A stretch of DNA of 64,000 nt, from NCBI GenBank assembly GCA_039795165.1, contig JBDKER010000017.1:32231-96230 (forward strand), in the 5' to 3' direction. Below, one piece after another: positions 1 through 8,600 of this stretch; positions within the stretch are counted from its first letter, which is position 1, and every line of letters starts with the position of its first letter. A model generated the notes under the pieces. That model saw nothing but the letters and a program-made list of their open reading frames with translations. It was not told the DNA's origin and searched no databases. A program made the position numbers and the translations under genes. This DNA comes from V1-33 sp039795165 (GTDB lineage Bacteria > Verrucomicrobiota > Verrucomicrobiia > Verrucomicrobiales > V1-33).

Positions 1-116
1 GTCCTGAGCCCGACCACCAGCCGCCACCGGCACACCCGGCCCGGCGGCATCTCCGGCAGTCCGTAAAACCGGACAAATCCCCTGCGGCCAGTTTCAAGAG
101 CTATCCGCCGCACCGC
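1..116. other. Window edge beyond the sigma factor stop; possible start of a further minus-strand gene
   Basis: Only 116 bases lie beyond the stop codon of the sigma factor gene. On the minus strand an ATG-initiated frame runs off the window without a stop, but it is too short to identify. In Verrucomicrobiota this type of ECF sigma factor is often followed by a Ser/Thr kinase gene, so a kinase could begin here. That is inference from family context only. Confidence 0.2.
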
Positions 117-821
117 TCAGGTCCGATCCTCCAGTATCCGGCGGAATTCGGCAATCACTTCTGCGCTCATCCCAGACGCACCGCCACAAAGCCGTTCGAT
201 CCTCTCGGCCACGTAGCGGCCCACGCGCTCACGCAGCCGCTTGAGCACAGTCGCCACGTCTCTAGGCGTCATCCCCAGCTCAGCCGCGACCTCCCGGTAT
301 GGCCGCGCCGGACCCGACCCGTCCAGCATCGGCCGCAGTGCCGTAAATTCCTGCGCCCGGCCCTTCTTCCGGCACCAATCCTCCGTGTCACGAATGGCCT
401 GCTCCAGCAGATCCTGCGCCCAGCGAAGGTCATGCAGCCGCTCCGGCGAGGCCCCATGCAGCGGCACCTTCCCCACCGCCTGCACCTCGTCCACCGATTC
501 CTCCCGCCGGATCTCACCCCCTCGCTTCTGCGCCCGCCCGGCCCGTACCTGCTGCAGCACAAGGTTGTTGATGGCCGTCACCAGCAACGCCCGCAGCCTC
601 CCCCGGCTCGGGTCGGCCTTCCCAAGAAGCCCCTCCCGCATCACCTTCTTCTCGAAAAAAGCCTGACACAAATCCGACGCATCTTCCGGCCTCACCCTCC
701 GTCGCAGATACTCCCGCACCGCCCCCCGGTACCGCTCGCAGAACCACCCCACATCACCCAGCCGATCCCACTCCGTGCTCGGAAACGGATCTGACCCATC
801 GAAGTCATCAACGCAGTTCAT
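117..821 (-). CDS. ECF-type RNA polymerase sigma factor (sigma-70 family)
   Basis: This 234-residue protein has the two-domain layout of an extracytoplasmic-function sigma factor. Region 2 spans about residues 25-95 and includes DASDLCQAFF and the basic helix around RLRALLVTAINN. Region 4 is a helix-turn-helix at about residues 165-212 (YREVAAELGMTPRDVATVLK). The pattern RPEDASDLCQAFFEKK is typical of the large ECF groups of Planctomycetes and Verrucomicrobia, which are often encoded next to Ser/Thr kinases rather than anti-sigma factors. No anti-sigma gene is visible on the upstream side, and the downstream side is outside the window. It is divergent from the secreted-protein operon starting at 1168. 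Its target promoters are unknown. The family call is secure. Confidence 0.85.
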   Translation of the reverse strand: MNCVDDFDGSDPFPSTEWDRLGDVGWFCERYRGAVREYLRRRVRPEDASDLCQAFFEKKVMREGLLGKADPSRGRLRALLVTAINNLVLQQVRAGRAQKRGGEIRREESVDEVQAVGKVPLHGASPERLHDLRWAQDLLEQAIRDTEDWCRKKGRAQEFTALRPMLDGSGPARPYREVAAELGMTPRDVATVLKRLRERVGRYVAERIERLCGGASGMSAEVIAEFRRILEDRT

Positions 822-905
822 ATACGGTCAGTAGCCATACCAACCCGCCGCCAAAACGTCACGGAAATTCGCCGAAGCCGGCCAAGTTCAGAAATCTGCG
901 CCGGG

Positions 906-935
906 TTTTGTCATGTTTCCGGGAGAGCAGGATAG
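906..935 (+). promoter_or_regulatory. Bipartite box TTTTGTCAT-N15-GGATAG, copy 1
   Basis: The first half-box is at 906-914 and the second at 930-935. The same pair with identical spacing recurs at 10085-10114 upstream of another secreted-protein gene, and a weaker copy is at 1075-1104. TTGTCA inside the box resembles a -35 element and the spacing fits an ECF or sigma-70 promoter. Function is inferred only from recurrence and position. Confidence 0.35.
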
Positions 936-1074
936 AATAGGGGAACATTCGCCGAATTTGCCCGATCATCCCGTAAGTACATCCTCCGCAGGACCGACAG
1001 TTGCCTCCCGAAATACTGAGGTCTGACTCTCGAATGGGGTTGGGATGGAGCGTCCCGGAGAAGAATAAGGGAAG

Positions 1075-1104
1075 TTTTGTCATAATTTCGTCAAAGACGC
1101 ATAT
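1075..1104 (+). promoter_or_regulatory. Bipartite box TTTTGTCAT-N15-GCATAT, copy 2
   Basis: TTTTGTCAT is at 1075-1083 and a diverged second half-box GCATAT (4 of 6 matches to GGATAG) is at 1099-1104. It lies 64 bases upstream of the ATG at 1168, a plausible promoter position for the barrel/RHS operon. The assignment is inference. Confidence 0.35.
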
Positions 1105-1167
1105 GAGATTCGAGGGCGCTTCGCTTTCAGCGGAACACCGGACCTCGACCACCATCGCTTTCTGATC

Positions 1168-2403
1168 ATGCCGACCATCCGACAGTTCTCCGTCCTATGC
1201 GTTGCCTTCGCCATTGGGGCGATGCGCAGTCATGGGGGCCCGCCGCCACCAGTGGGAAAATCGCCAGTCACTGGCAAGGATTCGGCGAAGATTCCGGTCC
1301 AAGGGCGTGCCGGGTGGGAATGGCGGGTCGGTGCTGGTCCTTCATACCGCAGTCTTGGCGGGGTTGTTTTCCGGAGCGGTCACTATTCAGCTGCGTCCAT
1401 GGTGGCTCCGCTACGGCCTCTCCATTCCGGCTACCAGCAGACCGGTCAGGAGAGCTCGAATGCCGGGCCCGCCACGTCATTTGCGGACCGCAGATACCGG
1501 AACGGATTTGTTTTCATCGATGATTCGACCGCTACGCCGGGATCATTTCTCCCGGGCACCACCGCGTACTGGGGATACGAGGACAACAGCCAGGTGCGCA
1601 GCGGAAATCTGGAATATGACGCCGGAGTCTACCGAGATTCACGAGGATCGGAAGACTCGGCAGCCTACCCGCGAACATGGGAATCGGACCTTGCGGGTGG
1701 TGCCGTCGCGCTTCACGCCGAGGCGATCTACGAACTGCCGAACGGCCTGCGTGTGGGAGGATCTCTGGGCTACCTGCTCATGACGCAGAACATCAGCCGT
1801 TCCGGCAGCACATTCTCCGGTTCGCTGAAGCTGAATGAGCGGCTTTTTTCAGTATCCGACCTCTACGATCTTCAGGGAGTTGTACCCCCGGTGGCTCCCT
1901 ATGCGGGCACCTTCAGCCATCCCGGCACCGCACCGCTGATCGACAACATTCCGTCGGAACGCCGATACACCCGAACAGCGGATGCCAGCCAGACCGTGGA
2001 TTTTGCAAACCGGATCCAGCAATCCTTCGATCTCACGCTCCACACCATCTCGCTCGGTCCCGTCGTCGAGTACCAGCGCGGAAGCCTTTCCGCATCTGTC
2101 AGTCTGGGGCTTGCGCTCAACGTAGCCGCATGGGACGCAGGATTCCGCGAAAGTCTCCAGCGGACTCAGGGCGGACGCACCACTCGTCAGCGTTCCTGGC
2201 AGCGCAGCAGTTCCGGAACCGATCTGCTGCCCGGCTTCTTCCTTCAGGGAAACATGGCATGGCAACTCTCCGAACGATGGTCCGTGAGTGCCTTCGGCCG
2301 ATGGGACTGGTGCGGCGATCTCGAGGGGGAAGTTGGTCCAGCCGAGTTTTCCGCAGACCTTGGCGGAGCAACCGTCGGAGGCAGCGTAACCATCACTTTC
2401 TGA
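1168..2403 (+). CDS. Secreted outer-membrane beta-barrel protein, first gene of the RHS operon
   Basis: This 411-residue protein has an N-terminal hydrophobic export signal (about residues 1-23). After a low-complexity linker it alternates short amphipathic strands with loops, and it ends in GGSVTITF. A terminal aromatic residue at the end of a strand is the usual signature of barrels inserted by the BAM complex. No specific family is recognised. It is followed after 6 bases by a cohesin-like secreted protein and then the giant RHS gene, so the three are almost certainly co-transcribed. A role as surface anchor or export partner for the downstream proteins is a guess from context. It could also be an unrelated autotransporter-like barrel. 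Confidence 0.6.
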   Translation: MPTIRQFSVLCVAFAIGAMRSHGGPPPPVGKSPVTGKDSAKIPVQGRAGWEWRVGAGPSYRSLGGVVFRSGHYSAASMVAPLRPLHSGYQQTGQESSNAGPATSFADRRYRNGFVFIDDSTATPGSFLPGTTAYWGYEDNSQVRSGNLEYDAGVYRDSRGSEDSAAYPRTWESDLAGGAVALHAEAIYELPNGLRVGGSLGYLLMTQNISRSGSTFSGSLKLNERLFSVSDLYDLQGVVPPVAPYAGTFSHPGTAPLIDNIPSERRYTRTADASQTVDFANRIQQSFDLTLHTISLGPVVEYQRGSLSASVSLGLALNVAAWDAGFRESLQRTQGGRTTRQRSWQRSSSGTDLLPGFFLQGNMAWQLSERWSVSAFGRWDWCGDLEGEVGPAEFSADLGGATVGGSVTITF

Positions 2404-2409
2404 CAGCCG

Positions 2410-3522
2410 ATGAAGTACTCATTCCGCGCAATCATCCTGCTGCTGTTGTCCGTCGGCATCCATCCAGCACATGGCCAGAGTGTGAATGTGGGGTTTCCGG
2501 AAACCGCATACCAGATCCAGCTCGGGCAGGTCTTCGAGGCCCCCGTACGCATGGATCCCATGCCCTCGGCGGGACTATTCAGCTACGGCCTGATCGTCAC
2601 TGTGGAGGGCGCCAATGGCCTCATCGGAGTCACCACTCTCATGCCCAAATCACCTCTTGGTTTCGATGGGATCAACGGGCCGGGCAACAGGGGCGTCGCC
2701 GCAGCAACTGGACGTTTCACATCGAAAGGAACGGCCAACATGTTCCCGCCCGAGAAGCCGAATCACCGGGAGCCTGATCTCGGGAACGTCAGCATCGCTG
2801 GCTTGCCCGGAGGCACCTACACCGTGCGCCTTGGACCGTACAACACGCTCGGGCCCACCGAGAGCATCTTCGTGGACGGCAAGTGCCGGGACATGGATGC
2901 CATGATCGCTTTCGGAACGGCTCAGATCACGGTGGTCAGCCAGCCGCAGGGCATCATTACGGCGGTCGGTCCGATGCTGGCAGACCGGCAGACGGGCCTG
3001 CTGACCCAGCGCTATGAGATCAGCAATACCGGGCAGGTGGCAGCCAGGTTCCGCGTCCTCATCCGGAACATGCCCATTGGCTCCATGGTGTGGAATGCAC
3101 ATGGCATGATCGACGGTGTCCCGTATATCGACCTGCCGACCGCCGCAGCTCCCGGCAGCATGCAGTCCCTGACCATCGAATACCGATCGCAGGACCGCAC
3201 CACCATCCCGGATCCGCAGTTTGAAATCACCACGGCAGACCCGGAACCGCAGGTGCCTGATGGAATCACTGCGGCCCTCCAGCCAAGAGCATCGCTTCAG
3301 GGCGGGAACATCCTTATAGAGTTCAACTCGGTAGCAGGTCAGGGCTACTTCATTCAGTACTCCCAGGACGCCTCTTCATGGAAAACCGCCCTCCCGAAGA
3401 TCGAGGGAACCGGAAACCGCATCCAGTGGATCGATAACGGCCTGCCCAAAACCGACTCTCACCCGTCCACCGCTAACACGAGATTCTACCGGATCATGGT
3501 GGCCAATCCTTCCAATCCATGA
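2410..3522 (+). CDS. Secreted protein with a cohesin-like N-terminal domain and a shared C-terminal module
   Basis: The 370-residue product has a clear signal peptide (LLLLSVGIHPAHGQ). Residues 25-175 are a beta-rich domain beginning with LGQVFEAPVRMDP and SAGLFSYGL and ending GTAQITVV. This layout resembles bacterial cohesins, the receptors for dockerin modules, but the match is by eye only. A middle beta domain follows. Residues 295-365 carry the module with GYFIQYSQDASSW and a final RFYRIMV, which also closes other secreted proteins in this window. The gene starts 6 bases after the barrel gene and its stop overlaps the next start (ATGA at 3519). The next protein contains a dockerin-like calcium-loop pair, which makes a cohesin-dockerin pairing plausible. 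Alternatives are a generic Ig-like surface protein or an adhesin subunit. Confidence 0.5.
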   Translation: MKYSFRAIILLLLSVGIHPAHGQSVNVGFPETAYQIQLGQVFEAPVRMDPMPSAGLFSYGLIVTVEGANGLIGVTTLMPKSPLGFDGINGPGNRGVAAATGRFTSKGTANMFPPEKPNHREPDLGNVSIAGLPGGTYTVRLGPYNTLGPTESIFVDGKCRDMDAMIAFGTAQITVVSQPQGIITAVGPMLADRQTGLLTQRYEISNTGQVAARFRVLIRNMPIGSMVWNAHGMIDGVPYIDLPTAAAPGSMQSLTIEYRSQDRTTIPDPQFEITTADPEPQVPDGITAALQPRASLQGGNILIEFNSVAGQGYFIQYSQDASSWKTALPKIEGTGNRIQWIDNGLPKTDSHPSTANTRFYRIMVANPSNP

Positions 3523-5648
3523 AGCGACTGCTCTTCCTGCTCCTCGGGCTCCTGCTAAACCAGGCAGTCAATTCCCAGTCCTACCCGGCAGCGACCGCCG
3601 TGAAAATCAATGGCGGTGCGGCCCAGCGGTCACGCGTCACTTCGATCTCCGCAGTGTTCAGCGGAGACGTCGCGGCTTCCATCAGGCCGGCGGATCTGGT
3701 CCTCCGGAACCTGACGGCTGGATTGGATATTCCCGGCGAAATCCTGCAGGTCGCATGGGATGCGGCCCGCAATGAAGCGACATGGACCTTTCCCACCATC
3801 GCCACCCAGGCCCTCCCGCAGGGCAACTACATCGGGCGCATCAGAACTCCGTTCAAATCTCCCACCGGCGGACTCGCATGCACCGCCAATAGTCCGCTCG
3901 CTCCAGACCTCGTCTTCGCATTCCATGCCTATCACGGCGATTATGACGGAGACCGCGATGTCGACTTCCTCGACAATTGCTTCCTGCGCGACACATGGGA
4001 TCTCAGCAACCCAGTCCAGGGATTCGATCCGGCTTTCGACTTCAACCGCGACGGCAGCGTCAACACAACCGACGGCCCCATCTTCAAGGAGAATTACTTC
4101 ACCATCCTGCCTCCGGCTCCCGGTCTGCACGCTCAACTCAAAAACGACACCGGCTACAGCCCGCACGACGGAGTCACTTCTGATCCTACCGTCTCCGGCA
4201 CCCTCACCAGCCCGAACGCCGCAGCCTCCCTGCGGGCTCGTTTCATGAGCGGACGGCCTGAATACACCAGCATCACCGCGCAGCTTCAGCCCAGCGGATC
4301 ATTCGAACTCCTCCCCGCCACGCTCAACCAGATCAATGGCTCGACCCTCACCCTCGCCGACCATCTGCTCATCATCGAGGCGCTCGACAACACAGGCGCC
4401 GTCATCGCCAGCACCGAACTCCCATTCAAACTCCACGCCAAAAACAACTGCCCTCCGTTCTTCACTTCCAATCCGGTGAACGGAGCGGCGACCAAAATCG
4501 GCGAATCTTCCGTAGCCGCAGACCTTTCCCGGTGGTCGGTCGTCCAGTACGAATTCTTCCGGCAACCAGACGCGGACTGGGTTCTCAGCACCGACCGGAC
4601 CACCGTTACCCAGAAGGTCAATGCCGATGCTTCCATCTTCCTGAGTGACTTTGATCTCGTCAATTCCGCCATCACCGGAACATGGAAAGTGAACACGGCA
4701 GACGATGATGACTTCATGGGTTTCGTCTTCGGATACCAGAACGACCGGCAATTCTACCTGTTCGACTGGAAACAGGCGGATCAATCGGACCTTGGTGCCG
4801 TAGCGGAACGAGGCATGACGGTGAAGGCGGTGAAGGCAGACGGCAATATCACCTTCGGCGATCTCTACAACACGGCGGGCGGTCCGGCAGTGAAACAACT
4901 CTACCACAACACGATCCCGTGGGAGGATTTTGTGGAGTACCGCTTCTTCATTGATTTCAAACCCGGCGAATTCCGCATTGTGGTGTCACGGGTCGATACC
5001 GGTACTGAACTGGCGAACTTCACCATCCAGGACAACACGTTTCAGAATGGGAAGTTCGGCTTCTACAATTTCTCGCAGGGCGACCTGATCTACCGGGGAT
5101 TCACCAGACAGAACGTGGCGCAGCAGACCTATGTCTACGATGCCGAGGCGATTGATCCGGACGGGGATCCACTCCGTTACTCGCTGAAGAAGGGGCCGCC
5201 GGGACTCACGGTGAGCCAGTCAACTGGCCTTGTGGCGTGGGCTCCGGGACTGTCCCAGGCCGGACCTCACGACGTTGTTCTGCTGGTTGAGGATGGTCGA
5301 GGAGGACAGGACGAGCAGAGCTATGTGATCAACGTGGTCAATTATGATACTCCGCCCAGCATTTCTCTGGCGGCCACGAAGTACGTGGTGAATCCGGCCG
5401 AGGAATCCATCGTTAGTGTCGTGGCGACAGATGATGTAGGTGTCAGTTCCTACGGCATCACCGTCAATGGAGTGTCGCAGCCCTTGAGTCCCGATGGGAC
5501 CCTGCGCGTCAGCAGTGCGGACCTGGGATACATCAGTCTGGTGGCACGGGCGGTCGATACCGCCGGACAGGTAAGGGAAACCGCGGCCCAGATCCGTGTG
5601 CGGGATCCGAACGAACTGGAGCCACCTCCGTCCGGCGGCACGCCATAG
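3519..5648 (+). CDS. Secreted protein with dockerin-like loops, a thrombospondin C-terminal-like domain and cadherin-like domains; N-terminal half of a TAG-interrupted RHS protein
   Basis: This 709-residue product starts with a signal peptide (LLFLLLGLLLNQAVNSQ). Two EF-hand-like calcium loops about 35 residues apart, DYDGDRDVDFLD and DFNRDGSVNTTD (about residues 140-186), form a dockerin type I pattern. Residues 330-530 resemble the thrombospondin C-terminal domain, with DDDFMGFVFGYQ and FYLFDWKQ and later a KFGFYNFSQG strand. A cadherin/He_PIG-like domain (DAEAIDPDGDPLRYS) and an Ig-like domain follow. The frame ends at TAG 5646-5648, but the same frame continues directly into the RHS gene at 5664. 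The two are probably one 2.1-kilocodon gene interrupted by a nonsense codon, or read through. It overlaps the upstream gene by 4 bases. Confidence 0.7.
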   Translation: MKRLLFLLLGLLLNQAVNSQSYPAATAVKINGGAAQRSRVTSISAVFSGDVAASIRPADLVLRNLTAGLDIPGEILQVAWDAARNEATWTFPTIATQALPQGNYIGRIRTPFKSPTGGLACTANSPLAPDLVFAFHAYHGDYDGDRDVDFLDNCFLRDTWDLSNPVQGFDPAFDFNRDGSVNTTDGPIFKENYFTILPPAPGLHAQLKNDTGYSPHDGVTSDPTVSGTLTSPNAAASLRARFMSGRPEYTSITAQLQPSGSFELLPATLNQINGSTLTLADHLLIIEALDNTGAVIASTELPFKLHAKNNCPPFFTSNPVNGAATKIGESSVAADLSRWSVVQYEFFRQPDADWVLSTDRTTVTQKVNADASIFLSDFDLVNSAITGTWKVNTADDDDFMGFVFGYQNDRQFYLFDWKQADQSDLGAVAERGMTVKAVKADGNITFGDLYNTAGGPAVKQLYHNTIPWEDFVEYRFFIDFKPGEFRIVVSRVDTGTELANFTIQDNTFQNGKFGFYNFSQGDLIYRGFTRQNVAQQTYVYDAEAIDPDGDPLRYSLKKGPPGLTVSQSTGLVAWAPGLSQAGPHDVVLLVEDGRGGQDEQSYVINVVNYDTPPSISLAATKYVVNPAEESIVSVVATDDVGVSSYGITVNGVSQPLSPDGTLRVSSADLGYISLVARAVDTAGQVRETAAQIRVRDPNELEPPPSGGTP

Positions 5649-5663
5649 GTTCCCGGGGCCAAT

Positions 5664-8600
5664 GTGGGCACCGGTTCGGGCTCACCTCCCATCGTGAAGA
5701 TCACCAACCCTGAATCCGGTTCGGGATTGAAGACTCCCACGGACCTGATCGGAACCATCGACAGCGTGACCAACACTCTGCGGGACTGGAAGGTGGAGCT
5801 TGCTCCGGTTACGTCGGTGGATCTGAATGATCTGGGGGCGGATAATTCAGCCTACCGTGTCGTGGCACAGGGGACGCAGGAAATTCTCGCCGCACGGATT
5901 ACGACGATCGACCCGGCGGGCCTTGGTGACGACGTGTATGTGGTGCGCTTGACTGCATATGATCAGGGCGGGCGTGGCGTGGCCCGGGGAGTCCTTGTGC
6001 GCACGGGTACGATTGCTGGAGATGAAGTGCCTGTGGTCAAGATCACAAGCCCTGCGCCGCAGTCCTGTCTTTCGTACCTTACGACGATTACGGGCAGCAT
6101 CACGAGTCCTTCGAATATCCTGCAGTCGTGGCGAGTTGAATATGCCCCGGCTTCACAGGTGGACCTGAGCAACATCGGCAGCGATGGGCCGGCATGGAAA
6201 CAGATTGGGGGAGGGACGCAGCCGGTGGTCGATGGCCCGCTGGCGGTGTTTGATCCCACTGTGCTTCCGAATGATCCGTATGTGATCCGTGTGGTGGCAT
6301 ACAACCGCAATGGGAAGGGCTGGGCGGAGCCGCTGCCACTGAGCGTCTGCGGCGAAGCGAAGCTGGGGAATTTCCGCCTCGAGTTCACAGATCTGCAGGT
6401 TCCCCTTGTAGGCATCCCCATCACCATCAGCCGGATCTACGACACTCTCGACGCCGCACAGCAGGGCGACTTCGGCTACGGCTGGAAAATGGGACTCCAG
6501 GATGGCGACATCCGGGAGACTTCTCCCGGCAGCGGCGGACTCTTCACCGCCAATCCCTACAAGCGCGGCACCAGGGTGTACATCACAACGCCTGAGGGTA
6601 AACGAGTCGGCTTCACCTTTGATCCGCAGCAGGCCGGACCCGCCTACAAGCCAACGTTCAAACCTGATCCTGGTGTCTACGAAAAGCTCGCTGTCCCCGA
6701 GGGCGACGATGCCTTCCTGACGGTGCAGAAGGATGGCACGGTTGGGCTTTTCTGGTTTGGATTCGGGTGGAACCCGGATACCTTCATCCTCACTACGAAG
6801 GACGGCACGAGGTACACGTATGATCAATCCGCCGGACTCCAGAATGCCCGCGACCTGAACGGAAACACCATAACCTTCACCCCCGATGGCATCAGGCATT
6901 CCAGCGGAGTCAGCATTCCCTTCATCCGCGATGCACGCGGCCGCATTACGGAAATACGCGACCCCGCCGGGAAGGTCATCAAATACCTGTACGACGCCAC
7001 AACAGGCGACCTCCGCACCGTGACCGACCGCACAGGGCTCGTGACTACCTTCGATTACCGTGCCACCCCAGCGCACTACCTTGACAAGGTGACGGATCCG
7101 CTGGGTCGGCAGGCGGTCCGCACAGAGTACGGGCCGGACGGTCGCATAGTCGCCATCATCGACGCTCTCGGGCATCGCCAGGAACAGAATTTCGACCCAG
7201 CCAACTTTTCGGGCACCCGCACGGATGCCCGGGGCAACGTGACCACCCTCATCTACAATCCACGGGGCAACGTGCTCGAGGAACGAAACCCAGAGGGCGA
7301 GGTCAGGAAGTTCGAGTACAACGATCCCGTCAACCCGGACAAGGAAACCACCGTCATCGATCCAATGGGCCGCCGAACCTCGTTTGCCTACGACTCGCGC
7401 GGAAACCTCACCCAGCAGACGGACGCCGCCGGCAACCGAACGATTGTCGCCTACAACGCACTCAACAAGCCCACATCCATCACCAACGCACTCAACCAGA
7501 CCATCATTCTCCATTACGATGCTGCCGGGAATCTTGATGAGATGACCGATTCGGCAGGAAACAAACGGCAAATGGCCCGGGATGCTCAGGGGCGCGTGGC
7601 CTCGATCATGGATGCGGAGGGCAATGTCACCCGGTTCGACTACACGAGCGGTTGTCCTTGCGGACGCCCGGGAAAGGTCATCAACCCGGACGGTTCTTTC
7701 CGTCTCTATGAGTACAACGGTTTCGGCCAGGTCACCAAAGAGACGGACGAGACAGGTATCGTCACCCGTTCCGTCTACGATGAAGAAGGGAAACTCAAAT
7801 ACACCGAAGACGCCGCTGGACGCCGCACGACTTTCACCTACCGGGGGCAACTGCAGGAATCCGTCACGAATCCCCTCGGTCACGTCACCACGACCGAATA
7901 CGACAACGCGAACCGCCAGTCGCGCATCATCGACGCCGAAGGAGGCATCGTCCGGTTCGAGTACGATCCCGATGGCAACCGCACGCAGGTGATTGATCCG
8001 GTCGGCAATATCACCACCTTCGTCTACGATAAAGCCGGACGCCTCAAGGAAGAGATCAATGCCCTCGGCCACAAGCGGATCCATGAGTACGATGCCGCCG
8101 GCAACCGCAAGGAAACCATCGACCGCAATGGCCGCCGGCGGACCTTCGAGTACGATGCCCTCAACCGCATGGAGTTCGAGAAATGGTGGGACAAGGACGG
8201 TGGCCTCCTCCGAACCCTCTCCTACAAATTCAATGCCCTCGGCCTCCAGACCGTCGCCGAAGACCCAGCCGCCCGCTACGACTACACCTACGACAGCGTC
8301 AACCGCCTCAAAACCGCCACGTCAACTGTCCCCGGCCTCCCCCAGTTCACCCTGACCTATACCTACGACAAAAACGGCCAAACGACCTCCGTCACCGATA
8401 ACTACGGTGTCTCGGTCGGTTCACGCTACGATTCCCGAAACCGCCTCGCCATCCGCACATGGCAAGGCCCAGGAATTGATCCCGTCCGCGTCGACTTCGA
8501 TTACGACAAGGCCAGCCGCCGCAGCCGCCTCGACCGCTTCACCGACCTCGAGGCGAAACAACGCGTCGGCTACACCGAGAACAAGTACAACTCCCTCGGC

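Larger units (their letters stand above)
822..1167. other. Divergent intergenic region between the sigma factor and the barrel/RHS operon
   Basis: This 346-base spacer is less GC-rich than the flanking genes and probably holds promoters for both directions. Two copies of TTTTGTCAT lie on the plus strand at 906-914 and 1075-1083. Each is followed 15 bases later by a GGATAG-like hexamer (GGATAG at 930, GCATAT at 1099). A 98-codon minus-strand frame at 859-1155 has no recognisable domain and is treated as chance. Confidence 0.4.

Noticed and set aside
859..1155. 98-codon minus-strand frame upstream of the sigma factor
   Set aside because: It has no recognisable domain, no ribosome-binding site and atypical composition, and it covers the likely promoter region of two divergent transcripts.
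6153..8084. Long open frame of 643 codons antisense to the RHS gene
   Set aside because: It lies opposite the YD repeats in the third-position-complementary frame; high GC and repeat structure keep it open by chance. Similar long antisense frames occur at 27617-29620 and 33389-35224.
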